A DNA stretch of 64,000 nt from Geobacter sp. (GCA_003574885.1 PJFC01000004.1:297207-361206); one strand, 5' to 3'. Counted from the first letter of the stretch, positions 1 to 9,322 are shown. A program made the numbers and translations. The notes: generated by a model from the sequence alone, not told the origin.

Positions 1-2
1 TG

Positions 3-56
3 GATTGTGCTTTAAAGTTCGACAAGCAGTACTGCACAGTGTCGTGCAGATCATAG
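3..56 (+). CDS. 3' end of an off-window gene (partial)
   Basis: A reading frame enters from the left edge and gives about 17 residues, ending in a Tyr-Cys-Thr-Val-Ser segment before a TAG stop. A strong intrinsic terminator starts 11 bp later, which is what a real gene end would show. The tail loosely resembles OsmC/Ohr-like C-termini, but 17 residues are too few to assign a family. Another frame is also open here, so the call is tentative. Confidence 0.35.
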   Translation, partial: DCALKFDKQYCTVSCRS

Positions 57-66
57 CAATACAAGG

Positions 67-107
67 CAAAGGCGCCTTTCACCCTGTGGTGAATAGCGCC
101 TTTTTTC
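67..107 (+). terminator. Rho-independent terminator
   Basis: A long imperfect hairpin (AAGGCGC CTTTCACC, loop CTGT, GGTGAAT AGCGCC) is followed by six T residues on the plus strand. It ends whatever gene enters from the left and separates it from glnB. The rest of positions 108-395 holds no gene that I can support. Confidence 0.8.
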
Positions 108-392
108 GTACGGATACATAAATGACCGGGGTTTGCCATTGCATGGCTGCCTCCGGGTGGGATACTCAACAGAAGAACAGGTCGTGAGGAATGGATTGTT
201 CAACATGGGCAGGTGAGTCGGGAAGAACATTTCACGGGCAAACATGCCCATAATGTAGGCAGTCTTGACATGCAGTTTCCAGCTTCAGTTGAATCGGCAA
301 CTTAATTTTTCGTAAAGGGGGGCAACGGTAACCTAAAGAAGGCACGGAAGCTTTTGAACTATTATCGAAGTCTAAACAACAATCGGAGGTAA

Positions 393-734
<342 letters not shown>

Positions 735-772
735 ACCAGCAGACAGTCATTACACATGCGGAGGTAGTTACC

Positions 773-2320
773 ATGGTACAGAGAAGTATCAAACTTAAGG
801 CAATGGGTGCCTCGGCCCCATCCATCCCCAACAATCGAATGCCGGCAGCAGCAGGCATCAAGCAGCTCCTTGTCATGCTTGCCTTCTCCATGATTACGGT
901 CATGGTCCCCCTTGCTGTCCTGGCCGAAGAGGCCAAACCTGTCGAAACCCCTTCTGCCGCTTCCGCCGCCACTGCAGCAGTCACTCCCGCTCCGGCCGTT
1001 GCCACGGCTGTCGCTGCTCCTGCCGAGGCCCCCAAGCCGAAAAACGTCGATCCGGTGCTCAACACCGGCGATACTGCCTGGATGCTGGTCTCCTCGGCGC
1101 TCGTTCTGTTCATGATCCCTGGCCTGGCCTTCTTCTATGGCGGCATGGTTCGCGGCAAAAACGTCCTTTCCACCATGATGCACTCCTTCGTTGCCATGGG
1201 GATCGTCGGCGTGCAGTGGGCGGTGATCGGCTACTCGCTTTCCTTCGGCCCCGATGCGGTTGGTGGCCTGATCGGAAACTTTTCCAAGATGATGCTCAAC
1301 GGCCTCATCACCTTCGGTAAGGACGGCAGCCCGGTCTATGCCCTGTTCCAGAACGTGACAACCGAGCCCGGTTCCGTGCCCGAGCTGGTGTTCGCCATGT
1401 ACCAGGCGATGTTCGCCATGATCACCGTCGCCCTCATTTCCGGCGCCCTGGCCGAGCGGGTAAAGTTTTCCGCTTACTGTGTCTTCGTTCTCCTCTGGAC
1501 CACCCTGGTCTATGACCCTCTGGCCCACTGGGTCTGGATGACCGATGGCTGGCTCTTCAAGAAAGGTGCCCTCGACTTCGCCGGCGGCACGGTCGTCCAC
1601 CTCTCCTCCGGTATCTCGGCACTCGCCTTTCTCGTGTTCCTCGGCAAGCGGCATGGGTTTCCCCATGAGCGTATGGCCCCCCACAGCCTTCCCCTGACCA
1701 TGCTCGGCGTCGGGATGCTCTGGTTCGGCTGGTTCGGCTTCAATGCGGGTTCCGCCATTGTCGGTGTCAATTGCTCCGATGCGGCGGGAGGTCTTGCCGG
1801 TCTCGCCTTCGCAACCACCACCATAGCTCCAGCCGCTGCCGGCCTTTCCTGGATGATCGCCGAATGGATGCATTCCGGCAAGCCATCCGCTCTCGGTTTC
1901 GGCTCCGGCGTCGTGGCGGGGCTGGTCGTGATCACACCGGCAGCCGGTTTCGTGCAGCCCGGTGCCGCCCTCATCATGGGGGTCGCCGCCGGTCTCGTCT
2001 GCTACGGCGGGATCATGCTCAAAGCCAAGCTGAGGTATGACGACTCCCTCGATGCTTTCGGGGTCCACGGTGTTGGCGGTACGTTTGGTGCCCTCGCCAC
2101 CGGCGTTTTTGCCACGGTTGGAGCCAAGGGGCTTCTGGCGGGCGACGCGAAGCAGTTCATGACCCAGGTGATCGCCGTTGTTGCGGCAGCCGCCTATGCC
2201 TTCATCGTCACCCTCGTCATCTCCTTCGTCCTCGACAAGACTATTGGCCTGAGGGTGGAAAAGGAAGACGAGATCATGGGGCTCGACCAGACCCAGCATT
2301 CCGAGAGCGCCTACAACTGA
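773..2320 (+). CDS. amtB: Ammonium transporter
   Basis: A 515-residue Amt/MEP/Rh-family channel that passes ammonium across the inner membrane and is normally gated by the P-II protein encoded just upstream. Family hallmarks are visible: FFYGGMVRGKN in the first helices, the pore histidines in GGTVVHLSSG and FGVHGVGG, and FGWFGFNAGS. The N-terminus is unusual: about 85 extra residues comprise a basic stretch, a hydrophobic segment around residues 32-51 ending in LAEEA (probably a signal peptide) and an Ala/Pro-rich linker before the first channel helix. An internal Met could be used, but ATG 773 follows a GCGGAGG site. Confidence 0.96.
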   Translation: MVQRSIKLKAMGASAPSIPNNRMPAAAGIKQLLVMLAFSMITVMVPLAVLAEEAKPVETPSAASAATAAVTPAPAVATAVAAPAEAPKPKNVDPVLNTGDTAWMLVSSALVLFMIPGLAFFYGGMVRGKNVLSTMMHSFVAMGIVGVQWAVIGYSLSFGPDAVGGLIGNFSKMMLNGLITFGKDGSPVYALFQNVTTEPGSVPELVFAMYQAMFAMITVALISGALAERVKFSAYCVFVLLWTTLVYDPLAHWVWMTDGWLFKKGALDFAGGTVVHLSSGISALAFLVFLGKRHGFPHERMAPHSLPLTMLGVGMLWFGWFGFNAGSAIVGVNCSDAAGGLAGLAFATTTIAPAAAGLSWMIAEWMHSGKPSALGFGSGVVAGLVVITPAAGFVQPGAALIMGVAAGLVCYGGIMLKAKLRYDDSLDAFGVHGVGGTFGALATGVFATVGAKGLLAGDAKQFMTQVIAVVAAAAYAFIVTLVISFVLDKTIGLRVEKEDEIMGLDQTQHSESAYN

Positions 2321-2340
2321 TAATTGGTTGACAACAAAGA

Positions 2341-2375
2341 CAGGAAAAGCCGTCCTCAGGGGCGGCTTTTCCTGT
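2341..2375 (+). terminator. Terminator-like hairpin after amtB
   Basis: Twelve-base stem CAGGAAAAGCCG / CGGCTTTTCCTG around a CAGGGG-type loop, 20 bp after the amtB stop. The T-run sits inside the stem rather than after it, so termination efficiency is uncertain, but the position suits the end of glnB-amtB. Confidence 0.65.
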
Positions 2376-2484
2376 TGGTGAAATGCCGCAAATATGGACA
2401 TGTCTTGCCCGTTTAATGGGCAATATTTTCCTGGGGAGCTTATTAATTTGATTGAAGCGTAATGAATTCAGTAAGATATCTTTG

Positions 2485-2500
2485 TGGCATGGCTTGTGCC
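2485..2500 (+). promoter_or_regulatory. Possible sigma-54 promoter for the histidine kinase
   Basis: TGGCAT at -24 and TGTGCC at -12, with exactly 10 bases between the GG (2486-2487) and GC (2498-2499) dinucleotides. The -12 box has one mismatch to TTGC. It lies 73 bp before the kinase start. An inverted repeat TTGCCC-N7-GGGCAA at about 2405-2423 lies upstream and could be an operator. Confidence 0.4.
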
Positions 2501-2572
2501 TGTAAGTATTCGGAAGAGAAGATTTGACGCCGTTTATCCCGGCAAACACGGCAAACAGGACAGGAAAAGCAG

Positions 2573-3316
2573 ATGAGCCATCCCCTTGCCAAATACATGA
2601 ATGACGAAGGACGCATCCCGGAGGAGCTGCTGGAGCAGCTCGCCTTCAGTGAAAAGATGGCGGAGATCGGCCAGCTTGCCACGGGGATGGTCCACGAAAT
2701 CAACACCCCCCTTTCAGTGATCGTTTCCGCGGCCCAGATGATCATGCGTGAAGAGGAGCTGCCTGACTTCGTCCGGGAGATGGTTGAACGGATCAACAAG
2801 GAGGCCCAGCGGCTTTCCCAGTTCACCAAGGGTCTCCTTACCTTCGCCCGTCGGAACGATTGCAGCGGAAGGGATGCCGACATCAATCAGGTGCTTCGTG
2901 AGGTGATGACCTTCATGAAATACGAGGCGCAGAAACGCTCCATTACTGTGATAGAGGAGCTGGATTTCCATCTTCCTTCGGTGGCTGCCGATGAAAACCG
3001 ACTTAAACAGATTTTTATCAACCTGGTGATGAATGCCCTGCAGGCGATGGAGCAGGGGGGGGCGCTGATGGTGAGGACAGCCATCGCTCCTGACGGCTCG
3101 GTGGAGGCTCAGATCGCCGATACAGGGCCGGGCATTACCCCGGAGGTGCTTCCCCGCATCTTCGAACCTTTCTACTCCACTAAGGGAGACGGCGAAGGGA
3201 CTGGCCTCGGTCTCTTCATCACCCGGACCATCGTCGAACTGATGGGGGGCCGGATCACGGTGCAGAGTGTCGTCGGTGAAGGGACAACTTTTACCACCGT
3301 CATCCCTGCTGCCTGA
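2573..3316 (+). CDS. Soluble sensor histidine kinase (NtrB-like core)
   Basis: A 247-residue histidine kinase with no membrane segment and no recognisable PAS or other sensor domain. The phosphoacceptor box GMVHEINTPLS puts the histidine at residue 41; the ATPase domain carries the N box (NLVMNALQAM), G1 (DTGPGI), F (FEPFYSTK) and G2 (GTGLGL). Such minimal kinases take their input from a partner protein. No response regulator is adjacent, so its partner may be encoded elsewhere; the NtrC-type regulator at 10307 is one option. The neighbouring glnB-amtB pair hints at nitrogen control, but this is inference. Confidence 0.9.
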   Translation: MSHPLAKYMNDEGRIPEELLEQLAFSEKMAEIGQLATGMVHEINTPLSVIVSAAQMIMREEELPDFVREMVERINKEAQRLSQFTKGLLTFARRNDCSGRDADINQVLREVMTFMKYEAQKRSITVIEELDFHLPSVAADENRLKQIFINLVMNALQAMEQGGALMVRTAIAPDGSVEAQIADTGPGITPEVLPRIFEPFYSTKGDGEGTGLGLFITRTIVELMGGRITVQSVVGEGTTFTTVIPAA

Positions 3317-3328
3317 ATTGAATCTGCA

Positions 3329-3471
3329 AGGAGTAAATGTTCCGTTCCGCTCAGAGTCCCCTCGCACTGCCGATATATGACTCATTTCGCGCCGGCCGTT
3401 CGGCCGGCCTCGCTCAATTTCGCCAACACGGCTGGTACTCGGGCACATCCGCTTCACGGAACACTCCCCCT
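3329..3471 (+). repeat. Dispersed inverted-repeat element, family 1, copy A
   Basis: About 143 bp directly after the kinase gene. The ends are inverted repeats (AGGAGTAAATGTTCCGT at left, ACGGAACACTCCCCCT at right), the centre contains CATTTCGCGCCGGCC-GTTC-GGCCGGC, and TACTCGGGCACAT follows. Three further copies are at 10111, 27306 and 36161. No coding capacity is supported; the remaining bases up to 3641 show nothing else I can call. Confidence 0.85.
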
Positions 3472-3641
3472 TGCCAAGACAAATCAGTCACTTCTTTTTT
3501 ATCCCCTCCACTTACAAAGGATTTGCTCCTTGATTTTTAGGGTGCAAACCGTTTAGCATAGCCTGTCCGAATAACGAAGCAGGTTTTGGGTTTTACTCCA
3601 CCTCCATCTCTACCTTTACCTGTATTTCAAGAGGTGTTTAC

Positions 3642-5060
3642 GTGAAGGTCCTGTTTGTTCACCCCCATGGCAGGAACTGGATGGGGTCCATGAAGGATAT
3701 CAGCACCATTTTTAACCTGATGCCACCGCTCGGGATGATGAGCATCGCTGCGTATTTGGAACAGCAGGGGATCGAAGTTGATCTCCTTGACTGTTACGCC
3801 CACCCGGCACCCCTGGCGGAACTGGTGGCGTCCATCGTCCGTCGGGCACCCGATGTGGTCGGTTTTTCCACCACTACCTCGTCGTTCCTGGAAGGGTACC
3901 AGATCGCCGAACGCTTGAAGGATGAGGCGCCGCAGATAAGAATTGTTTTCGGCGGCGCCCACGCCTGCTCCGTGGGGGTATCGCTCCTGGACAGCTTCCC
4001 GGCCATTGACTACCTGGTCATCGGCGAGGGGGAGCAGACCTTTTTCGAGTTGGTAAATGCCGATTTCAAAGGGGTGGACTCCATCCCCGGCGTCGGTTTT
4101 CGCCGGGACGGCAAGGGGGTGCTGTCGGCGGTTCGCGAGAACATCGCTGACCTGGATATCCTCCCTTTCCCCGCCTACCATCGGCTCCCCGACTTCCCCC
4201 GGCGTTACAATCTTCCCCTTTTCAGCTACCCCAAGGCCCCCAACACGAGCATCATCTCCAGCCGGGGATGCCCCTACAACTGCAGCTACTGCGACCGGTC
4301 GGTATTCAACCGGGGGTTCCGCTTCAATTCCCCCGGTTATATCCATGAGCACATGTCCTATCTGCACCGGGACTTCGGCATCCGGCATGTCTTCTTCTAC
4401 GACGACCTCTTCACCTTCGACCGGGGGAGGGTGGAGGAACTCTGCCGGCTCCTGTCCGACAGTCGGCTACCGGTGACGTACAACTGCATCGCCCGCCTGG
4501 AGCATGTGGACCCGGAACTGGTGGCGCTCCTCAAGAAATCGGGGTGCTGGCAGGTGAACTTCGGCATCGAGTCGGGAGATCCGGAAGTCCTCAAGAAACA
4601 CCGCAAGTTCATGGAACTGGACGACGTGCACCGCAAGCTCTCCATGGTGAAGGAGTCGGGAATGCGGGTGAAAGGTCTCTTCATGGTGGGTCTGCCGGGA
4701 GAGGACGAGGCGGCCATCCGCCGGACCATTGACTACGCCCTGACCCTCCCCCTTGACGAGATCAACGTCACCAAGTTCACCCCTTTCCCCGGCGCTCCAA
4801 TTTACAAAACCATCCGCGAGCAGGGTGAGTTCACCGAGGACTGGCCCTCCATGAACTGCGTCAACTTCGTCTTCGTTCCCCACGGCATGACCAAAGAAAG
4901 GCTGGAGGAACTCTACGACGAGTTCATACGCCGTTTCTTCCATCGTACCCGTATCCACATGGGGTATGCGAAAATGATATGGAAGTCACCCCACAGCATT
5001 TTCACTTTCCTGAGGAACCTGCCGGAGATACTGAAGTTCGAGATGAAGCAGAAGTGGTAG
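3642..5060 (+). CDS. B12-binding domain radical SAM protein
   Basis: A 472-residue enzyme with an N-terminal cobalamin-binding Rossmann region (about residues 1-140, PPLGMMSIAAYLEQQG and VIGEGEQTF) followed by a radical SAM barrel. The iron-sulfur cysteines are C210, C214 and C217 in SSRGCPYNCSYC. This is the class B/BchE-like layout seen in methyltransferases and cyclases acting on unreactive carbons. The substrate cannot be read from the sequence and no pathway genes are adjacent; the next gene is a monophosphatase. The start is GTG, with a GAGGTG sequence upstream. Confidence 0.88.
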   Translation: MKVLFVHPHGRNWMGSMKDISTIFNLMPPLGMMSIAAYLEQQGIEVDLLDCYAHPAPLAELVASIVRRAPDVVGFSTTTSSFLEGYQIAERLKDEAPQIRIVFGGAHACSVGVSLLDSFPAIDYLVIGEGEQTFFELVNADFKGVDSIPGVGFRRDGKGVLSAVRENIADLDILPFPAYHRLPDFPRRYNLPLFSYPKAPNTSIISSRGCPYNCSYCDRSVFNRGFRFNSPGYIHEHMSYLHRDFGIRHVFFYDDLFTFDRGRVEELCRLLSDSRLPVTYNCIARLEHVDPELVALLKKSGCWQVNFGIESGDPEVLKKHRKFMELDDVHRKLSMVKESGMRVKGLFMVGLPGEDEAAIRRTIDYALTLPLDEINVTKFTPFPGAPIYKTIREQGEFTEDWPSMNCVNFVFVPHGMTKERLEELYDEFIRRFFHRTRIHMGYAKMIWKSPHSIFTFLRNLPEILKFEMKQKW

Positions 5061-5085
5061 AAGCGTTTTTACAAACCATTTTGGA

Positions 5086-5201
5086 CGCGGAAAAAACGAA
5101 AAAATCAGGATAACAGCGGATTGAGGCCCAAACCTTGAGGGTGAAACCTGAAATCCGGTGTTAATCCGCCTTGATCAAAGATTTTATCCGCTTTTTCCGC
5201 G
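5086..5201. repeat. Imperfect inverted repeat in intergenic gap
   Basis: Two arms, 5086-5122 and 5163-5201, are near reverse complements: CGCGGAAAAA...GCGGATT against AATCCGCC...TTTTTCCGCG. It fills most of the 177-bp gap between the radical SAM and monophosphatase genes. It looks like a dispersed palindromic repeat; no gene is seen. Confidence 0.6.
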
Positions 5202-5237
5202 TTCCATTGCCGTTCGGGTTTCAGGAGGTTACTCGCC

Positions 5238-6044
5238 ATGCAACATTACCTCGACATCGCCGTGCAGGCGGCGCGGGTGGCCGGCAGGCTCCAGCGGGAG
5301 CGGCTCTGGGGTGATTTCGCCATTGACTTCAAGGGGGAAACCGACCTGGTCACCGAGGTGGACCGGGCCTGCGAGGAACTCATCGTCGGCACTATCCGGC
5401 AGGCGTTTCCCGACCACGACATCCTGGCGGAGGAGAACGACTACGCCTCCCTCCGCTCTGCCTGCAAGTGGATCATCGACCCCCTGGACGGCACCACCAA
5501 CTACGCCCACGGCTTCCCCTGGTTCGGAGTCTCCATTGCCCTGGAGATAGAGGGAGAAGTGCGGCTCGGCGTGATCTGCCATCCCATGATGGATGAGCTG
5601 TTCACGGCGGTCAGGGGGGAGGGGGCATTCCTCAACGGCAGACGGCTTGGGGTTTCCCGCCGCGCCCCCCTGAGGCAGTGCCTGCTGGCCACCGGCTTCC
5701 CCTACGACCGGACCTGGGATAACGAGAACAATTTCGACAACTTCATGAATTTTCAGATGGCGGCGCGGGCGGTGCGCCGGGCCGGCGCAGCGGCACTCGA
5801 CCTTGCCTATGTAGCTGCCGGGCGGTTGGACGGTTACTGGGAGTGCAAGTTGAAACCGTGGGATGTTGCAGCGGGACAGCTGCTGGTGACAGAAGCGGGG
5901 GGTAAGGTGACCAATTACGGGGGGGATGCCTACTCGTGCTACGACCACCGGATACTGGCCTCAAACGGCCTGATTCACGACGAAATGGCAGCATTGCTGG
6001 CGGGAGGAGTTCCCGTCCCTCCTTTGTCACACTCCGCGTGCTGA
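5238..6044 (+). CDS. suhB: Inositol monophosphatase family protein
   Basis: A 268-residue member of the IMPase family of Mg-dependent phosphatases that act on inositol phosphates and related sugar phosphates; SuhB homologues also bind the transcription antitermination machinery. The metal-binding motifs are complete: EEND around residue 72, IDPLDGTTNYAHGFPWF, and WECKLKPWDVAAGQLLVTEAGG near the end. An AGGAGG ribosome binding site precedes ATG 5238. The gene symbol is given by family resemblance; the physiological substrate is not determined by sequence. Confidence 0.92.
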   Translation: MQHYLDIAVQAARVAGRLQRERLWGDFAIDFKGETDLVTEVDRACEELIVGTIRQAFPDHDILAEENDYASLRSACKWIIDPLDGTTNYAHGFPWFGVSIALEIEGEVRLGVICHPMMDELFTAVRGEGAFLNGRRLGVSRRAPLRQCLLATGFPYDRTWDNENNFDNFMNFQMAARAVRRAGAAALDLAYVAAGRLDGYWECKLKPWDVAAGQLLVTEAGGKVTNYGGDAYSCYDHRILASNGLIHDEMAALLAGGVPVPPLSHSAC

Positions 6045-6072
6045 TGGTGCAAGAAGGGAAAGGCCATACTCC

Positions 6073-6101
6073 TTGACTTTATAACAGTGTTTACATAATA
6101 T
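6073..6101 (+). promoter_or_regulatory. Sigma-70 type promoter of the Cache kinase
   Basis: TTGACT (6073-6078), a 17-bp spacer and TAATAT (6096-6101). It sits 29 bp before the start codon of the next gene, giving a very short leader. Confidence 0.65.
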
Positions 6102-6129
6102 TCATAGATTCCGCGCATAAAGGCCTTCA

Positions 6130-8097
6130 ATGCACAGGTATCTGTTTCGGTTCATCGATAACCTGAAGCTCCGCTGGAAACTTCTGGTGGTGGTTCTTCC
6201 GCTGGTCATCATCCCCATTTTCGTGGTGGGGGGGGTGATCGGCTATATTTCGACCCGGCAGGCCTACCTGGGTATCACCCACACCTCCAAAGACGATCTG
6301 TCACATATGGCAGACTTCACCATCGATCTCCTCAATTCCCACTACCAGCAGTTCCAGGTCTACAAACAGGACAAGCAGCGCAGTTTCAACCTTGAACTGG
6401 CAACCCTCACCAAGCTTGCCTATAATGTCGTGGAGGCGGAGAACCGTCAATACCGGAGCGGTCGGATCGACCTGCGCAGGGCCAAGATGGAAGCCAACAA
6501 GGCCCTTAAGAAGGTAAACGTGGGGGAGACCGGCTATATCTACGCCATGACCAGCAAGGGAGAGCTGACGGTCCATGTGGCCCGTGAAGGAGAAAACGTC
6601 TTTAACGAGAAGGATGAGAACGGCCGCTACTTCATCCGCGTAATATGTGAAAATGCCTTGAAGTCCAAGCCGGGAGAGGTCAACTACATCATCTATCCCT
6701 GGCGCAACGCGATCCTCGGCGACAAGAGGCCGCGCAACAAGGTGGTGGCCTACCGCTATTTCAAGGAGTGGGACTGGATCGTTGCAGCAGGCGGTTACCT
6801 GGAGGAAACCTACGAAGACGAGGCCTTTGAACGGCGCTCCTTCGAAGAGTTGAAGGAGAAGATCAAGGCCAAGAAGGTTGGGCAAACCGGCTATATCTTC
6901 TGCATGGACAGCAAGGGCAACTTTACCATCCATCCTGGCGGGGAAGGGGAGAACTTTTACACCGCCAAGGATTTCAATGGTTCTCCTTTCATCAAGGAGA
7001 TGTGTGAAAACAAGAACGGCTGGATCCGCTATCCCTGGAAGAACGTGGGTGACTCCAGACCCCGGATGAAGATCGTACGCTATGAGTACTTCAAGCCGTG
7101 GGACTGGATCGTGGCAGTCGGTTCCTATGAGGACGAGTTCTATAAAGAGGCGAACGAGATCAAGGGGCGGATCTCCGAGAGTATGATTGTTCTCACCATC
7201 TTCGTCGGTATCATCTCTGTTGCGCTGGTCTACCTCGCCTCCAAGATTATTACCGATCCGATCAATCACATGATGGATGTGATCCGAAAGGTCAAGAAAG
7301 GTCGTCTGGACGAGCGGATAAAAGTTGATTCAAACGATGAACTGGGGGAACTGGGTGCCGCCTTCAACCGTATGACCCAGATGATCCAGCGGAACAAGGA
7401 GATGGAAGCGAACCTGGCCCAGCAGGGGAAGATGGCCTCTCTCGGCGTCCTCTCCTCCGGTGTAGCCCACGAGATCAATAACCCCCTCGGTGTGATCCTG
7501 GGGTACGCCAGCTACATTGAGGGGCGGATTGACGAGAGCGATCCCAACTACCACTACATACATGAGATCAAGCGGGAGAGCAAGCGGTGCAAGAAGATCG
7601 TTCAGGACCTCCTCTCCTATGCCCGTACCCCCAAGCCGACCATGGAGGATACGGATATCAATGCCCTCCTGGATCAGATCGTCGATTTTGCGGCCAATCA
7701 CACCGATATGTACCACGTGACCGTGGTGAAAGAGTTTGCCCAGAACCTTCCCCATATCCAGGTTGACGGCGACCAGATGCGGCAGGTGGCGATCAACCTG
7801 ATCCTCAATGCCGGCTCCGCCATTGAGAAGGGGGGCAAGCTGGTGGTGAGCAGCTCCCTCGACAGCGAGGGGTACGTCGTGATCCGCTTTGCCGACAACG
7901 GTGCCGGTATCGCGCCGGAGAACCTGGAAAAGATCTTCGAGCCGTTCTTTACCACCAAGGTAAAGGGGACCGGCCTCGGCCTCGCCATAACCAAACAGAT
8001 CGTCGAACAGCACCAGGGAAAAATCTCCATTGCCAGCGTGGTGGGGGAGGGGACGACGGTGACGGTGCGGTTGCCGGTTGAGCGGGAGGAGTTGTAG
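6130..8097 (+). CDS. Membrane sensor histidine kinase with tandem Cache domains
   Basis: A 655-residue inner-membrane kinase. Transmembrane segment 1 is at about residues 17-40, a periplasmic region of roughly 310 residues follows, and segment 2 is at about 351-372. The periplasmic part contains two similar Cache_2 units: both carry a VGxTGYIxxM/CxSKG motif (residues 131-143 and 250-262) and a YxYFKxWDWIVAxGxY motif (208-223 and 318-333), so the sensor arose by internal duplication. A HAMP domain (about 373-425) and a kinase core follow, with the phosphoacceptor His447 in SSGVAHEINNPLG and N, G1, F and G2 boxes. Cache_2 domains usually sense small organic acids. No regulator is immediately adjacent; the NtrC-type regulator at 10307 is the nearest candidate. 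Confidence 0.94.
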   Translation: MHRYLFRFIDNLKLRWKLLVVVLPLVIIPIFVVGGVIGYISTRQAYLGITHTSKDDLSHMADFTIDLLNSHYQQFQVYKQDKQRSFNLELATLTKLAYNVVEAENRQYRSGRIDLRRAKMEANKALKKVNVGETGYIYAMTSKGELTVHVAREGENVFNEKDENGRYFIRVICENALKSKPGEVNYIIYPWRNAILGDKRPRNKVVAYRYFKEWDWIVAAGGYLEETYEDEAFERRSFEELKEKIKAKKVGQTGYIFCMDSKGNFTIHPGGEGENFYTAKDFNGSPFIKEMCENKNGWIRYPWKNVGDSRPRMKIVRYEYFKPWDWIVAVGSYEDEFYKEANEIKGRISESMIVLTIFVGIISVALVYLASKIITDPINHMMDVIRKVKKGRLDERIKVDSNDELGELGAAFNRMTQMIQRNKEMEANLAQQGKMASLGVLSSGVAHEINNPLGVILGYASYIEGRIDESDPNYHYIHEIKRESKRCKKIVQDLLSYARTPKPTMEDTDINALLDQIVDFAANHTDMYHVTVVKEFAQNLPHIQVDGDQMRQVAINLILNAGSAIEKGGKLVVSSSLDSEGYVVIRFADNGAGIAPENLEKIFEPFFTTKVKGTGLGLAITKQIVEQHQGKISIASVVGEGTTVTVRLPVEREEL

Positions 8098-8203
8098 GAA
8101 TACCCCTTGCGGTTGACCGGTTCAATGTATTATTTTGAATGACGGAAGCATGGTCAGAGATTCATCGATCGGATACGACATACATCTCAGGAGGAATGAA
8201 GCC

Positions 8204-9310
8204 ATGGCATTGTGGGAAAAGGCTACAGCGGAACTTATCGACATCATCGAATGGACCGACGATTCCAGTGACACCATGGTCTGGAGGTTCCCGCGGTTCG
8301 AGAACGAGATCAAGCATGGTGCGCAGCTGATCGTGCGGCAATCCCAGGTCGCCGTTTTCGTAAATCAGGGCCAGATTGCCGATGTGTTCCCGTCGGGCCA
8401 GCACCAGCTGACGACCCGGAACCTCCCGGTTCTTACCACCCTCATGGGGTGGAAATACGGATTTCAGAGCCCCTTCAAGGCCGAAGTCTATTTCGTCAAT
8501 ACCAGAAATTTCACGAATCTCAAGTGGGGGACCAGCAATCCTGTCATGCTTCGGGACCCGGAATTCGGACCGGTGCGACTGAGATCTTTCGGGACCTATG
8601 TGGTGCGGGTGAGTGAGCCGGCTAAATTCATCAAAGAAATTGTCGGCACGGGAGGACATTTCACCCTCGCGGATGTCGCTGACCAGCTGAGAAACCTTGT
8701 TGTAACACGGTTCTCGGATATGCTCGGGGAGAGCAAAATTCCGCTTCTCGACCTGTCCTCAAGGTATGACGAGCTTTCTGCCTACCTTACCCAGAAAATA
8801 GCCCCCGAATTTCTGGAGTACGGTCTGGAAGTAACCAAGTTGCTGGTGGAGAATATTTCTCTGCCGGAGGAGGTCGAGGCGGCGCTGGACAAAAAGAGCA
8901 GCATGGGGATCGTGGGGAATCTTGACAATTATGTAAAATTCCAGAGTGCGAACGCCATGGAAGCAGCGGCAAAGAATCCGGGCGGTGACGCTTCGGCGGG
9001 TGTGGGGATGGGGATGGGGTTCGCCATGGCGAACCAGTTGGGAAAAGCACTGGTAACTCCCCAGGAGCCGGCGCAGGTTAACACGCAACCGCCCCCCCTT
9101 CCTCGGGATGAAGCCTATTACGTGGGGAAAAACGGCAAGCAGGCCGGTCCTTTCGATAAAGCCACGGTCATAGGGTACATAAACAAGGGGTCCATCACGA
9201 AGGAAACCCTCATGTGGAAAGAAGGAATGGCGGAGTGGAAGGTTGCGGCACTGTTCGGTGAGTTCGCATCACTGTTCAGGACGACAACACCTCCACCGCT
9301 GCCGAAATGA
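8204..9310 (+). CDS. SPFH-domain protein with C-terminal GYF_2 domain
   Basis: A 368-residue protein resembling the YdjI/'virion core' branch of the SPFH (stomatin/prohibitin) superfamily: residues about 25-260 cover the SPFH fold (IVRQSQVAVFVNQGQIADVF and a long helical segment). A Gly/Met-rich stretch, a proline-rich linker (PPPLP) and a C-terminal GYF_2-like module (YYVGKNGKQAGPF) follow, and the protein ends in a second PPPLPK. GYF domains bind proline-rich peptides. The start at 8204 is chosen because CAGGAGG lies 9 bp upstream; an earlier in-frame ATG at 8135 has no ribosome binding site. It is paired with the zinc-ribbon protein that follows, a common pairing in bacteria, of unknown function. 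Confidence 0.85.
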   Translation: MALWEKATAELIDIIEWTDDSSDTMVWRFPRFENEIKHGAQLIVRQSQVAVFVNQGQIADVFPSGQHQLTTRNLPVLTTLMGWKYGFQSPFKAEVYFVNTRNFTNLKWGTSNPVMLRDPEFGPVRLRSFGTYVVRVSEPAKFIKEIVGTGGHFTLADVADQLRNLVVTRFSDMLGESKIPLLDLSSRYDELSAYLTQKIAPEFLEYGLEVTKLLVENISLPEEVEAALDKKSSMGIVGNLDNYVKFQSANAMEAAAKNPGGDASAGVGMGMGFAMANQLGKALVTPQEPAQVNTQPPPLPRDEAYYVGKNGKQAGPFDKATVIGYINKGSITKETLMWKEGMAEWKVAALFGEFASLFRTTTPPPLPK

Positions 9311-9322
9311 TTCGAACCCTGC

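Noticed and set aside
336..357. Sigma-54 promoter for glnB (GGCACGGAAGCTTTT)
   Set aside because: The GGCAC box is good but the -12 position has TT instead of GC, so the match fails at the essential dinucleotide.
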